Below are positions 16,423-25,096 of a stretch of 64,000 bases of DNA, piece by piece. Source of the stretch: Vibrio sp. PID17_43. GTDB taxonomy: Bacteria; Pseudomonadota; Gammaproteobacteria; Enterobacterales; Vibrionaceae. Location of the stretch: contig NZ_LIXM01000003.1 of assembly GCF_002608565.1 (NCBI RefSeq), positions 62,001-126,000 of the forward strand. The letters are read 5' to 3'. The stretch's first letter is position 1. Every line of letters begins with the position of its first letter. The translations under genes were made by a program, and so were the position numbers. Under the pieces are notes generated by a model. It worked only from the letters and a program-made list of their open reading frames with translations, did no database searches and had not been told where the DNA came from.

Positions 16423-16770
16423 TTAAAGAACACTTAGCTGTTCTTTTTGCTTTTCTGCCAGCAGTGACAGCTCTGTGCTCGCACTCGCACTTTGGCTAAT
16501 ACCCACTAGATTCTGATTTCCGAGTTCAGACATGTTTACCACATTACGGTTGATGTCCTGTGTCACTCGAGATTGCTCTTTCGCAACGGTGGCGACCTGA
16601 GTATTTGAATCATTAATGTTCGCAACTGATTCCGTTATGCCAATCAAGGCGTCATTCGCTTGTTGAGTTAGCTCATTATTGCGGCACAACATTTCAAGGC
16701 TGACTTGCAATGAATAGGTTTGATCATCAATTTTCGCCAGAATGTCTTTATAAAACAGCAATAAGTTCAT
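16423..16770 (-). pseudogene. C-terminal remnant of a methyl-accepting chemotaxis protein
   Basis: 115 codons. From about residue 40 the sequence is the membrane-distal end of a chemoreceptor signalling domain: ITESVANINDSNTQVATVAKEQS, then VTQDINRNVVNMSELGNQ and ISQSASASTELSLLAEKQKEQL, which is the usual last 75 residues of Vibrio MCPs. The conserved hairpin tip, HAMP and sensor domains are all absent, and the first 35 residues do not fit an MCP. This is a truncated leftover, ending at an MCP-like stop just before a terminator. Confidence 0.75.
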
Positions 16771-16855
16771 GGAATTAGGCGAAAATATTTTGTCATATCA
16801 ACAATATATTGTCGCCACAACCGCTAGTGTAAGATCACATCAATTCAACACTGTC

Positions 16856-19216
16856 TTACTTTCGCAAAGCGTTGAGCTTGGCTTGCGCCAATCCGAAGGT
16901 GGTATCAATTGGATAGGTACCTTCATCTGTCGCTTCTCCTGCGGCTTTGCCAGTAAAAAGTTCTATTGCTTCAGTAACATGATCGATCGCCCAAATGTGG
17001 AAATCGCCTTTTTCTACTGCTTTCACAATATCCTGGCGAAGCATCAGATTGTGTGCATTGGAGCGCGGAATAATCACCCCTTGCCCTGGGTGACGCCCTT
17101 TTATCACGCAAACGTCATAGAAGCCTTCAATTTTTTCATTCACTCCTCCAATTGGTTGCGCTTCACCAAACTGGTTCATAGAGCCGGTAATCGCAATATC
17201 CTGACGGTTAGGTTGTTTAGAAAATGCCGACACCACGGCGCATAGTTCCGCCATACTTGCGCTGTCACCATCAACGCCACCATAAGACTGCTCAAACGTG
17301 ATCGTAGTAGTTAGCGGTACACGTGCCGTTTTTCCAAACACTGATAACAAGTAGGCAGACAAAATCATGACGCCTTTGGAGTGAATACTGCCCCCTAAAT
17401 CAACGCTGCGTTCAATATCAATTACACCACCATCGCCATAACAGGTTGTAGCGGTAATTCGATTGGGTGCGCCAAACATATGATCCGTTGTACTCAGTAC
17501 CGATAAAGCGTTCACTTGCCCAATTGCCGTGCCTTCGGTACGGATCAAAGTGGTGCCATTGACAAACGTCTCGATTACGCTGTCTTGCAGCCGACTTACG
17601 CGCATTTCCTGATTCTTAAGCGCTTCTTCTACATGACCGATGCGAATCATATTGGAGTTCGCTTGACGCGCAACGTAGTTTGATTCTCGCAACACGTTTG
17701 CAATGTTGGCCGAATGAAGAGATAACTTGGTTTGGTCCCCAGACAAGCGAGAACTATACTCGATAACCCTCGCTATCGCTTTCTTATCACAATGCAGCAT
17801 GTTGTTATCGTTTACCACGCTGGAAATAAAGCGCGCATACTGCAATTCAGAATCGGGTGTGCGCTTCATCTCATCTTCAAAGTCCGCAGTCACACGGAAC
17901 AACTCTCCAAATTCTTGATCGTAATGCTGAAGGAGCTGATAAGTACGATAATCACCAAACAAGATAATTTTAATACTCAGTGGGATCGGCTCAGGATCTA
18001 ATGACACCGCCCCCGTGAGGGTGACCTCTTTTTCTAACGATGTAAAACTCAATTGGCGAGAACGCAAGGCACGCTTTAAACCATCCCACACATAAGGTTG
18101 CTCCAGTACCTTTTGCGCATCAATGAGTAATACGCCACCATTCGCTTTATGTAAACTACCAGCGCGGATCAATGAAAAATCAGTAAATACCGTGCCTTTG
18201 AACGTTGCCGTCTCAATCGAACCAAACAGCGTATGATAATTTGGGTTCTCTTCTACAACGATAGGGAAATTACAATCAGCACGGTTTACCAATACATTCA
18301 CTTTGTAACGACGTGGTAGCTTCTTGTCTAATGATGCGGTCGCTATCTCACCTTGCTCCCCATCTTGATCTAGGAAAATCTCGGCATTTTCGACAATGTC
18401 TCTCTGAAGTTCCGTCAGATAGTTTTTGATTTCTGAGTAACCCGCATAGTCTACTTTGAGCTGTTTGATGAAGTGAGTGATCACATCCAACGTGACTTCA
18501 TCATTGAGTTTTTTGATTTTCTCGCTAAAGTTTTCTTCCCACTCCGTCAGTTCACGTATCATACCGCGCAAACTGACCTCTAGCTCATCGATACTGTTAG
18601 CGAAATACTCTTGATCTTTTTTACTCAAAGCATCAAATGACTCTTCGGTATGAAGCTCGTCGCCATTCATCGCAACAAACTGATAATCGCCCTGAGTGGT
18701 GATCGTTAAGCTAACACCCTTTTCCTTGGCTTCTTTGCTGATGCCGTCCAATTCAAGTTGCTGTTTATCAGCAAGTTGATTCTTCAAGCGATCGGCGCGG
18801 CTATAATACATTTCGTTGTCGAAAGCGAGTGGCATCGCATTCATTAACTTGCTCATGAGCTTTTCGATATCGGCGCGTAGCTTGCTACCGATACCACAGG
18901 GTAACTTAAGTACTTTTGGCGTTCGCGTGTCTTCAAAATTAGCCACATAACACCAATCAAATAACTCTTCAGAATCGTGTTTATGACGATTCAAATAGCG
19001 CAAAATCATGGTGCGCTTACCTAGGCCATTCTGCCCAATAGCGTAAATATTGTACCCTTTCTCCTTGATAGACATCGCGAACTCAACCGCTTTTTGCGCG
19101 CGTTCTTGGCCGACGATTTCATCAATCGGAGGCAGTTCCTTGGTCGACTTACATGGCATATTCTCTAGATTAGCTACAGAATACAGCTGTTTTGGTTCCA
19201 ATCTTTGTATGGCCAT
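16856..19216 (-). CDS. Lon-related ATP-dependent protease (S16 family, YcbZ/LonB-like)
   Basis: 786 residues from the ATG at 19216, which has AAGGAG six bases upstream; the ATG at 19243 contains that ribosome site inside its frame and is unlikely. The N-terminal half is an AAA+ module whose Walker A reads GQNGLGKRT (about 70), with Arg where Ser/Thr is usual. A helical insert follows, then a C-terminal Lon protease domain. The catalytic Ser lies in GVDGDSASMAE and the Lys in GGVNEKIEG, so the Ser-Lys dyad is intact. The N-terminal Lon substrate domain is absent, as in the YcbZ group. It probably degrades selected cytoplasmic proteins. Confidence 0.88.
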   Translation of the reverse strand: MAIQRLEPKQLYSVANLENMPCKSTKELPPIDEIVGQERAQKAVEFAMSIKEKGYNIYAIGQNGLGKRTMILRYLNRHKHDSEELFDWCYVANFEDTRTPKVLKLPCGIGSKLRADIEKLMSKLMNAMPLAFDNEMYYSRADRLKNQLADKQQLELDGISKEAKEKGVSLTITTQGDYQFVAMNGDELHTEESFDALSKKDQEYFANSIDELEVSLRGMIRELTEWEENFSEKIKKLNDEVTLDVITHFIKQLKVDYAGYSEIKNYLTELQRDIVENAEIFLDQDGEQGEIATASLDKKLPRRYKVNVLVNRADCNFPIVVEENPNYHTLFGSIETATFKGTVFTDFSLIRAGSLHKANGGVLLIDAQKVLEQPYVWDGLKRALRSRQLSFTSLEKEVTLTGAVSLDPEPIPLSIKIILFGDYRTYQLLQHYDQEFGELFRVTADFEDEMKRTPDSELQYARFISSVVNDNNMLHCDKKAIARVIEYSSRLSGDQTKLSLHSANIANVLRESNYVARQANSNMIRIGHVEEALKNQEMRVSRLQDSVIETFVNGTTLIRTEGTAIGQVNALSVLSTTDHMFGAPNRITATTCYGDGGVIDIERSVDLGGSIHSKGVMILSAYLLSVFGKTARVPLTTTITFEQSYGGVDGDSASMAELCAVVSAFSKQPNRQDIAITGSMNQFGEAQPIGGVNEKIEGFYDVCVIKGRHPGQGVIIPRSNAHNLMLRQDIVKAVEKGDFHIWAIDHVTEAIELFTGKAAGEATDEGTYPIDTTFGLAQAKLNALRK

Positions 19217-19450
19217 ATCCGTCTCCTTTTTTCTTATTGTCATTAACTCAGTGTAGAGATTATTTGCTTAAGTTTAAGTGATTTATCTTCCACCCCAGTT
19301 CAATTGAATGCTTTTTGAGCAACTAAACCATAAACAAAATCACGTCACTTTATTCAATTTCACATGGATACTGACAAACAAAGAGATTAGATAAGACAGG
19401 CTTTTCAATTATACCAATCACAATAAGTAAGTGATCAGACATAGCGTAGG

Positions 19451-19482
19451 AAAAATGCCGCGAATAAATTGCGGCGTTTTTT
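19451..19482. terminator. Terminator after prolyl oligopeptidase gene
   Basis: AAAAATGCCGC (19451-19461) pairs with GCGGCGTTTTT (19471-19481) with one G-T pair and a 9-base loop. T-runs on both strands suggest bidirectional use. The minus-strand peptidase gene stops at 19507. Confidence 0.7.
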
Positions 19483-19506
19483 AGTGTGAAAGCACTGCGG
19501 TGCGAA

Positions 19507-21549
19507 CTACAGAGCTTTAATTCCCATGTTATAAAGAGTAAAGGCGTACATGTCGGTGGTGAGGTCAATTTGCTTGCTAAGTGGCATTCCTGCACCATGA
19601 CCTGCGTTGACATCGATACGAATCAACACCGGGTTATCACCTTGGTATTTATCCTGAAGTTCAGCAATAAACTTATAGGAGTGAGCTGGTACTACGCGAT
19701 CGTCGTGATCAGCGGTTGTTACAAGCGTTGCAGGATAGTCCTCGCCTGGCTTCACATTGTGGGTTGGAGAATAACCAAGCAAGTAGTGGAACATTTCAGC
19801 ACTCTGCTCAGATGTGCCAAAGTCATACTTCCAGCCTTCACCAGAGGTAAATGTGTGATAGCGCAGCATATCGAGTACGCCCACCGCAGGCAGCGCGACT
19901 TTAAACAACTCCGGCCGCTGTGTCATGCACGCACCAACAAGTAGACCACCATTCGATCCACCGCGAATTGCAAGACGCTCAGAACTGGTATAATCATACT
20001 CAATCAAGTATTCCGCAGCAGCGATAAAATCATCAAATACGTTCTGTTTTAATTGCTGCGTACCGGCAATATGCCAAGCCTTGCCGTATTCACCGCCGCC
20101 ACGCATATTAGCTACGGCATAGATGCCACCAAGCTCTAGCCAGTTTGCGACGTTTTCTGAGAATATCGGCGTTAAACTGATATTAAAACCACCGTAACCA
20201 TACAGTATCGTTGGAGCAGTACCATCAAGCTTAGTCCCCTTTTTGTAAGAAATGATCATCGGCACTTTGGTGCCATCTTTCGAGCGATAGAACACCTGCT
20301 TAGACTCATACCCGTTACGATCAAATTGCGCTTTCGACTCTTGATAGAGTGTGGATTCACCACTTTCGACGTCAAAAGAGAAAATGGTTGGTGGTGTAGT
20401 GTAGTTCGTGAAGGTGTAATAAAGTGTTTTGTCTTCTGCTTTGCCGGCCAGTCCATATGCGGTGCCTTCCCCTGGTAAAGCCAGGTCACGGATCAGCTCG
20501 CCTTGGTAACTAAACTGTTGCATTTTGGACAACACATCGACCATGTAAGTCGCGAACAAATAGCCGCCACCTTTGCTTACATCCAGTGGCTGCGCTTGCT
20601 CAGCAATGACCTCTGCCCATTGCTTCGTCTGACAGTGGTAGCTCATTACTTTGCCATTTGGTGCATCGAGGTTGGTGTAGAAAAGCAGCGTATCATCTTG
20701 GTTATCAATTAGGTAAGTATCGCCTTGGGTGGTGTCACGAAGTGTCACAACCTCTTGAGACTCGGAATCCAAATCAACATAAAACAGACGATTGCCCGAT
20801 GTCGACTCCGCACCTGAAATGATCAAAAAACGATCATCTTTGGTTGTTGTACCCGTTACATAACGATGAATCTGTGACTCAAGCTCACCAAAAATGACCT
20901 CATCTTCTGACTGAGGTGTACCTAACTCATGGTAGTAGAGCTTGTGTTGCTCAGTGCGGGCAGACAGTTCACTGCCTTCTGGCTTGTCATAGCTTGAATA
21001 GTAAAAACCTTTATTGCCTAACCAAGAAATCGCAGTGAACTTGGCATCGACAATTTCAGGCTCAAGTTGCTGCTTGGTTTCAACGTCAATCACGAAGATC
21101 TTACGCCAGTCACTGCCACCTTCTGAAATCGAATACGCGACTAAGCGGTTGTCTTGAGAAAAACTCACTTCACCCAGAGAAGTGATCCCCTCTTTAGAAA
21201 AAGTATTTGGATCAAGGAATACTTCTGCTTCCCCCTCTCCTTTGCGGCGATAAAGTACATTTTGGTTTTGCAAACCGTCATTTTTGTAGAAGTAAGTGTA
21301 ATCACCATGCACAAATGGCTGGGAATACTTTTCGTAGTTTTGGCTGTCTGCAACTAAGTCACGAATTTGCTGGCGATATGGTATTTGACCAAGGAAATCG
21401 AAAGTGACGGCGTTTTGCCCAGACACCCACTCTGCGGTTTCTTGACTGCGATCGTCTTCTAACCAGCGATATGGGTCTGCAATGTCGTGTCCAAAATAGG
21501 TATCCACGACAGAATCTTTACGTGTTTTTGGGTAATCCATAACGTCCAT
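19507..21549 (-). CDS. Prolyl oligopeptidase (S9A)
   Basis: 680 residues. The N-terminus (YPKTRKDSVVDTYFGHDIADPYRWLEDD) is the family opening. Residues about 75-410 form the seven-blade propeller that gates the active site. The C-terminal alpha/beta-hydrolase has the triad Ser in RGGSNGGLLVGA, Asp in TTADHDDRVVP and His in NAGHGAGMP. It cleaves after proline in short peptides. No signal peptide is seen, so it is probably cytoplasmic. It is a single gene with a terminator at 19451-19482. The ATG at 21549 is used; a second Met is three codons later. Confidence 0.93.
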   Translation of the reverse strand: MDVMDYPKTRKDSVVDTYFGHDIADPYRWLEDDRSQETAEWVSGQNAVTFDFLGQIPYRQQIRDLVADSQNYEKYSQPFVHGDYTYFYKNDGLQNQNVLYRRKGEGEAEVFLDPNTFSKEGITSLGEVSFSQDNRLVAYSISEGGSDWRKIFVIDVETKQQLEPEIVDAKFTAISWLGNKGFYYSSYDKPEGSELSARTEQHKLYYHELGTPQSEDEVIFGELESQIHRYVTGTTTKDDRFLIISGAESTSGNRLFYVDLDSESQEVVTLRDTTQGDTYLIDNQDDTLLFYTNLDAPNGKVMSYHCQTKQWAEVIAEQAQPLDVSKGGGYLFATYMVDVLSKMQQFSYQGELIRDLALPGEGTAYGLAGKAEDKTLYYTFTNYTTPPTIFSFDVESGESTLYQESKAQFDRNGYESKQVFYRSKDGTKVPMIISYKKGTKLDGTAPTILYGYGGFNISLTPIFSENVANWLELGGIYAVANMRGGGEYGKAWHIAGTQQLKQNVFDDFIAAAEYLIEYDYTSSERLAIRGGSNGGLLVGACMTQRPELFKVALPAVGVLDMLRYHTFTSGEGWKYDFGTSEQSAEMFHYLLGYSPTHNVKPGEDYPATLVTTADHDDRVVPAHSYKFIAELQDKYQGDNPVLIRIDVNAGHGAGMPLSKQIDLTTDMYAFTLYNMGIKAL

Positions 21550-21672
21550 GTGGCTCCGTTTGAAGTTTCATTATTTTAGTTTTTATTGAGATGTATTCTC
21601 AATATCTACCATAAGGTGTAGGCATCTAATTTCAACCAAAACATTGAAACATTTATTGAATTAATGAAGCGT

Positions 21673-22083
21673 CTAGAAATAATGTGCTATCGCGAGGTAG
21701 CGTTCGCGCATGTGCTCTATCAACAATTTTACTTTGTTTGGTGACTGACGAGTAAAAGGGGAAACCGCATAAACACCAAGCTTCTTACCAACCAAATCCG
21801 GAAAGATGTCCACCAACTGACCGCTGTGAATATCATGATAAACCAAGCAACGTCGCACATAAGCGATACCATGCCCGTCCAATGCGGCTTTTCTTAATGC
21901 CGTTTCGTTGTCTGTTAAGAAGTAACCCGATACTTCCACGATATAATCCCCTTCTTGTTCCTTAAACTGCCAATCCGTTGCTCCTGTGGTTTGATAGGCA
22001 TATTGCAGGCAATTATGACTGGTGAGGTCGATAGGAACGATAGGCTTGCCGTTTTTTGTGATGTAGGAACAAAGGATTTCATT
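21673..22083 (-). pseudogene. LysR-family regulator, C-terminal remnant
   Basis: The open frame from 21939 (88 residues) continues upstream in the same frame, without a start, to about 22083. It reads ITKNGKPIVPIDLTSHNCLQ, later TGATDWQFKEQEGDYIVEV, then DNETALRKAALDGHGIAYV and VKLLIEHMRERYLA. This is the second half of a LysR effector-binding domain. The HTH and first half of the sensor are missing. It is a broken gene lying head-to-head with lldD and may once have regulated it. Confidence 0.7.
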
Positions 22084-22255
22084 ATTTCCCTATATTAATA
22101 AAAAGCAAAGAGGTAAATTCACATTAATTTAACAAGGTATCACATAAAAATCGTTTTCTGTTGCGCGTAAACCTTGGGCAAGAACGCTATGCATAGCGAG
22201 CATCTACCTCTTGCGAAGTAGGCAACGATAGAACCATTGCTAGGACTATCCCATT

Positions 22256-23395
22256 ATGATTATCTCTGCTTCTACTGATTACCGTGCAGCCGCAAAAGCC
22301 AAGCTGCCTCCTTTTCTCTTTCATTATATTGATGGGGGCTCGTACGATGAACGAACACTAAAGCGCAATACCGATGACTTAGGTGATGTCGCACTGCGCC
22401 AACGGGTACTGCGTGACATGAGCGACCTAAGCCTAGAGACGACTATCTTTGGAGAAAAACTGGCGATGCCGATCGCCCTCGCTCCAGTGGGCCTAACGGG
22501 TATGTACGCTCGACGCGGTGAAGTACAAGCGGCGCAAGCAGCCGAAAAAAAAGGTATTCCATTTACTATGTCTACCGTCTCGGTTTGTCCTATCGAAGAA
22601 GTTGCGCCAGCAATTCAACGCCCAATGTGGTTCCAGCTTTATGTGCTTAAAGACCGTGGCTTTATGAAAAATGCCCTTGAACGTGCCAAAACGGCAGGCG
22701 TTACAACATTGGTATTTACCGTAGATATGCCCGTACCAGGAGCTCGTTACCGTGACATGCACTCGGGTATGAGCGGCCCCAATGCCGCTATTCGTCGTGT
22801 ATTCCAAGCAATGCGTCATCCTAGTTGGGCACTTGATGTTGGCTTATTAGGTAAACCTCACGACTTGGGCAACATTTCCACGTACCGTGGTGAGCCGACC
22901 AAGCTGGGTGATTACATCGGTTGGTTAGGAGCGAATTTTGATCCTTCAATCTCATGGAAAGATCTAGAGTGGATACGAGACTTTTGGGATGGCCCGATGA
23001 TCATCAAAGGCATTCTTGATGAAGAAGACGCAAAAGACGCGGTTCGATTCGGTGCTGATGGCATTGTGGTTTCTAACCATGGCGGTCGCCAACTTGATGG
23101 CGTGCTCTCAACAACAAAAGCGCTACCCAGTATTGCTAATGCAGTGAAAGGGGATCTCAAGATCTTCGTCGACTCGGGCATTCGAACGGGCTTGGATGTG
23201 GTTCGAATGTTAGCACTCGGTGCAGATTGCACGCTACTTGGCCGTTCATTCGTGTACGCGCTGGCTGCTCAAGGGGCGGAAGGCGTAGAAAATTTGCTCG
23301 ATCTGTACAACAAAGAGATGCGCGTAGCAATGACACTTACGGGCGCGAAGAGCATTGGTGATCTGTCACAAAACTCCTTGGTAAGGATGCCATAA
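22256..23395 (+). CDS. lldD: FMN-dependent L-lactate dehydrogenase
   Basis: 379 residues, very close to E. coli LldD (opening [20 protein letters not shown] versus MIISAASDYRAAAQ). It carries the alpha-hydroxy-acid dehydrogenase signatures: [30 protein letters not shown], and the active-site [10 protein letters not shown] with its catalytic His and Arg. It oxidises L-lactate to pyruvate at the inner membrane, passing electrons to the quinone pool. No lldP permease or lldR regulator is adjacent; only a broken LysR gene lies upstream. The start is the first ATG of the frame. Confidence 0.95.
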   Translation: MIISASTDYRAAAKAKLPPFLFHYIDGGSYDERTLKRNTDDLGDVALRQRVLRDMSDLSLETTIFGEKLAMPIALAPVGLTGMYARRGEVQAAQAAEKKGIPFTMSTVSVCPIEEVAPAIQRPMWFQLYVLKDRGFMKNALERAKTAGVTTLVFTVDMPVPGARYRDMHSGMSGPNAAIRRVFQAMRHPSWALDVGLLGKPHDLGNISTYRGEPTKLGDYIGWLGANFDPSISWKDLEWIRDFWDGPMIIKGILDEEDAKDAVRFGADGIVVSNHGGRQLDGVLSTTKALPSIANAVKGDLKIFVDSGIRTGLDVVRMLALGADCTLLGRSFVYALAAQGAEGVENLLDLYNKEMRVAMTLTGAKSIGDLSQNSLVRMP

Positions 23396-23468
23396 CCAGC
23401 ATAACTGACTTAAACATAAGGCGCCGAATACCATTCGTACTTGGCGCTCGGATTTGCTCTAAACTGGA

Positions 23469-23816
23469 TCAGCCAATTTTGTGTTCATACTCAATAACGA
23501 CTTGGCTGCCTTCAATGAATACATTGCGTATGTCCCCATCGACTGTCACTCGGTTTTGTAAATAAACCGAACCTGAAGTGGAAAATTCACGCTCAGTGAA
23601 AGACGGAATAACCTGATTTGGACGCACATGCAGTTGTTCACAAAGCTGATTAACAAAACTTAGCGTTAGTGGCGTATTTCCACGTAATAAGGCGGTAAAT
23701 TCGTGCAATCCCAAACCCATACGTTTCGCCATCTCCATTTGAGTCATATGCATTTTTGCTTTTTGTGACATCCAAATGTCATAGAGCGCGTTTCTATCTA
23801 GCTCTGTAAATTCCAT
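23469..23816 (-). CDS. Small helix-turn-helix (XRE-like) protein
   Basis: 115 residues. Residues about 20-72 form a lambda-repressor-like HTH (MTQMEMAKRMGLGLHEFTAL followed by NTPLTLSFVNQLCEQLHV). The last 40 residues look like a short beta domain (FSTSGSVYLQNRVTVDGDIR). It is a possible transcription factor; the target is unknown. It is convergent with lldD, and no partner toxin gene is adjacent, so an antitoxin role is not supported. Confidence 0.75.
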   Translation of the reverse strand: MEFTELDRNALYDIWMSQKAKMHMTQMEMAKRMGLGLHEFTALLRGNTPLTLSFVNQLCEQLHVRPNQVIPSFTEREFSTSGSVYLQNRVTVDGDIRNVFIEGSQVVIEYEHKIG

Positions 23817-24056
23817 GATCCATCTCCCCTATTCAAAGTGGCCCTACGGTCTCATATTTGAGTGTGATAAATGTTAGGGATGAGTCAGAGAATAAACAAT
23901 TCATCCATTGAATCTCTTGACAGTCATCTCGCCCAAAAAAACGTCGATGGCTACCTAAACACTTTCATTGAGCCCGCTAGAACAATGATTCCACTAGGGT
24001 AAAGACGCAGACTTTGTTACCTTTTAGCCATTGCTATTTAGAAAGAAACAACACCT

Positions 24057-24393
24057 ATGTCACCTTGGCTTACTGAACTACAAAACGATATCATGATCCA
24101 CCATCAAGAATGGATCAGCAGTGTATTATTCATCACTATTGCAAGCTTTTTCACGTGGATTGCATGGCGGGTATTACACTCTCGCTAATCTATTCTTGTA
24201 GAGAAAATCCCTTTCCATTGGGTTGATTTGCTTTTAGAAGCATTAACCCCCCCATCAGCACGCTAATTTGGTGCTGGCCTGCAACCGTCTCGTTGGGCAT
24301 CGTTTTGCACAGCGAACTAGGCAATCAATTCAACTGGCTAAGCACGAGTCAGAACGTGCGTGGAGAGAGCTTGAGAAAGCAAAAGAGAGCTGA
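24057..24393 (+). pseudogene. Collapsed mechanosensitive channel (MscS-type) gene
   Basis: Starts with an intact-looking N-terminus, MSPWLTELQNDIMIHH, then the membrane segment WISSVLFITIASFFTWIAWR, and stops at 24188. The following frames read EKIPFHWVDLLLEAL, TLIWCWPATVSLGIVLHSEL and finally ERAWRELEKAKES before a stop at 24393. Restoring the frame needs one extra base in the C7 run at 24247-24253 and skips the whole pore and beta domain. So it combines an internal deletion with frameshifts. Assignment to MscS-like channels rests on general likeness of these short pieces. Confidence 0.45.
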
Positions 24394-24453
24394 ACACTAT
24401 AAGTAAACTTTGAGGATGGACAATAAACCCAAACTTTTCATCAAGTGATACAA

Positions 24454-24486
24454 AAGTACCTCATACTGTATGAGGCACTTTTTATT
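24454..24486 (+). terminator. Terminator after the MscS-like remnant
   Basis: GTACCTCATA (24456-24465) pairs with TATGAGGCAC (24469-24478) with one mismatch and a three-base loop, followed by TTTTTATT. It was probably the terminator of the decayed channel gene. Confidence 0.65.
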
Positions 24487-24503
24487 ACTATTTCGCTGTC
24501 TAA

Positions 24504-24808
24504 GGGACAAAAATAGGACATTTTAGGGCGTTAAATAGGGCTATTTTTGCCATTCACATGTTCGGATAACCAGTGCTTGGGTAACAGCAACAAGCCTATC
24601 TAACCTTGTACTACCCGACTCCCAATCAAGGATAACTTTGCCAGATTAGATTGCCCGCTACGCATAACGTCGAAGCCTTCTTGGAAGTCATCAATCTTGT
24701 AGTGGTGCGTGATGATTGGCGTTAGATCGAGGCCTGATGGGATCAGTGAAGCCATCTTGTACCAAGTTTCGAACATGTTAGGAATAACAGTCTAAATACC
24801 TTTAATTA
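24504..24808. repeat. Left copy of a ~305 bp direct repeat: decayed 3' end of tdh plus downstream DNA
   Basis: From about 24608 the sequence follows the last ~200 bases of tdh (28620-28815) with many substitutions and a small insertion; the frame is destroyed. Similarity also covers about 100 bases downstream of the gene, including the shared tract CCATTCAC(A/C)TGTTCGGATAACC. After 24808 similarity stops abruptly. This looks like a displaced attachment site left by an element that integrated into the end of tdh, or an old tandem duplication. The interval 24809-24926 between it and the next remnant holds one GGGCA-type motif and nothing coding. Confidence 0.75.
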
Positions 24809-24926
24809 TCAAAAATTTACAATAATCTATGGGACAGATTTAGGGCAAATCAATGCGCTTTTGTATTTTTGATATAAGAAAAGGGAAAGCTGCTACGTAT
24901 TATAGCAACCTTTCTCTTCTCCGACA

Positions 24927-25077
24927 TTACCACTCCGACACTAAAAGTCGGCTTTTGATGCCTCTGACTTGCAACCCCATTGCTTCAAACACTTCTTCAA
25001 AATCGCTGCACTGAGTTGATATATTAGGCAATGAAAGCATTGCCTCTGTGAAGAACCGCTCTTGGTTGTGTGTTCTG
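24927..25077 (-). pseudogene. C-terminal fragment of an unidentified gene at the foreign-DNA junction
   Basis: On the minus strand a frame of about 49 codons reads ERFFTEAMLSLPNISTQCSD, then FEEVFEAMGLQVRGIKSRLL, and stops at 24927-24929. There is no start codon; it is cut where the GC-rich segment begins (about 25090). Low GC and normal-looking residues suggest a real gene end of Vibrio or mobile-element origin. I do not recognise it. A small stem CCGAC/GTCGG lies near its end. Confidence 0.35.
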
Positions 25078-25096
25078 TTCTCGCTTTATCGATAGG

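Noticed and set aside
16769..17245. 158-codon plus-strand frame
   Set aside because: Lies antisense to the Lon-like protease, with no recognisable protein pattern.
19486..19944. 152-codon plus-strand frame
   Set aside because: Antisense shadow of the prolyl oligopeptidase gene.
23469..23816. Antitoxin of a toxin-antitoxin pair
   Set aside because: No toxin-sized gene overlaps or adjoins it.
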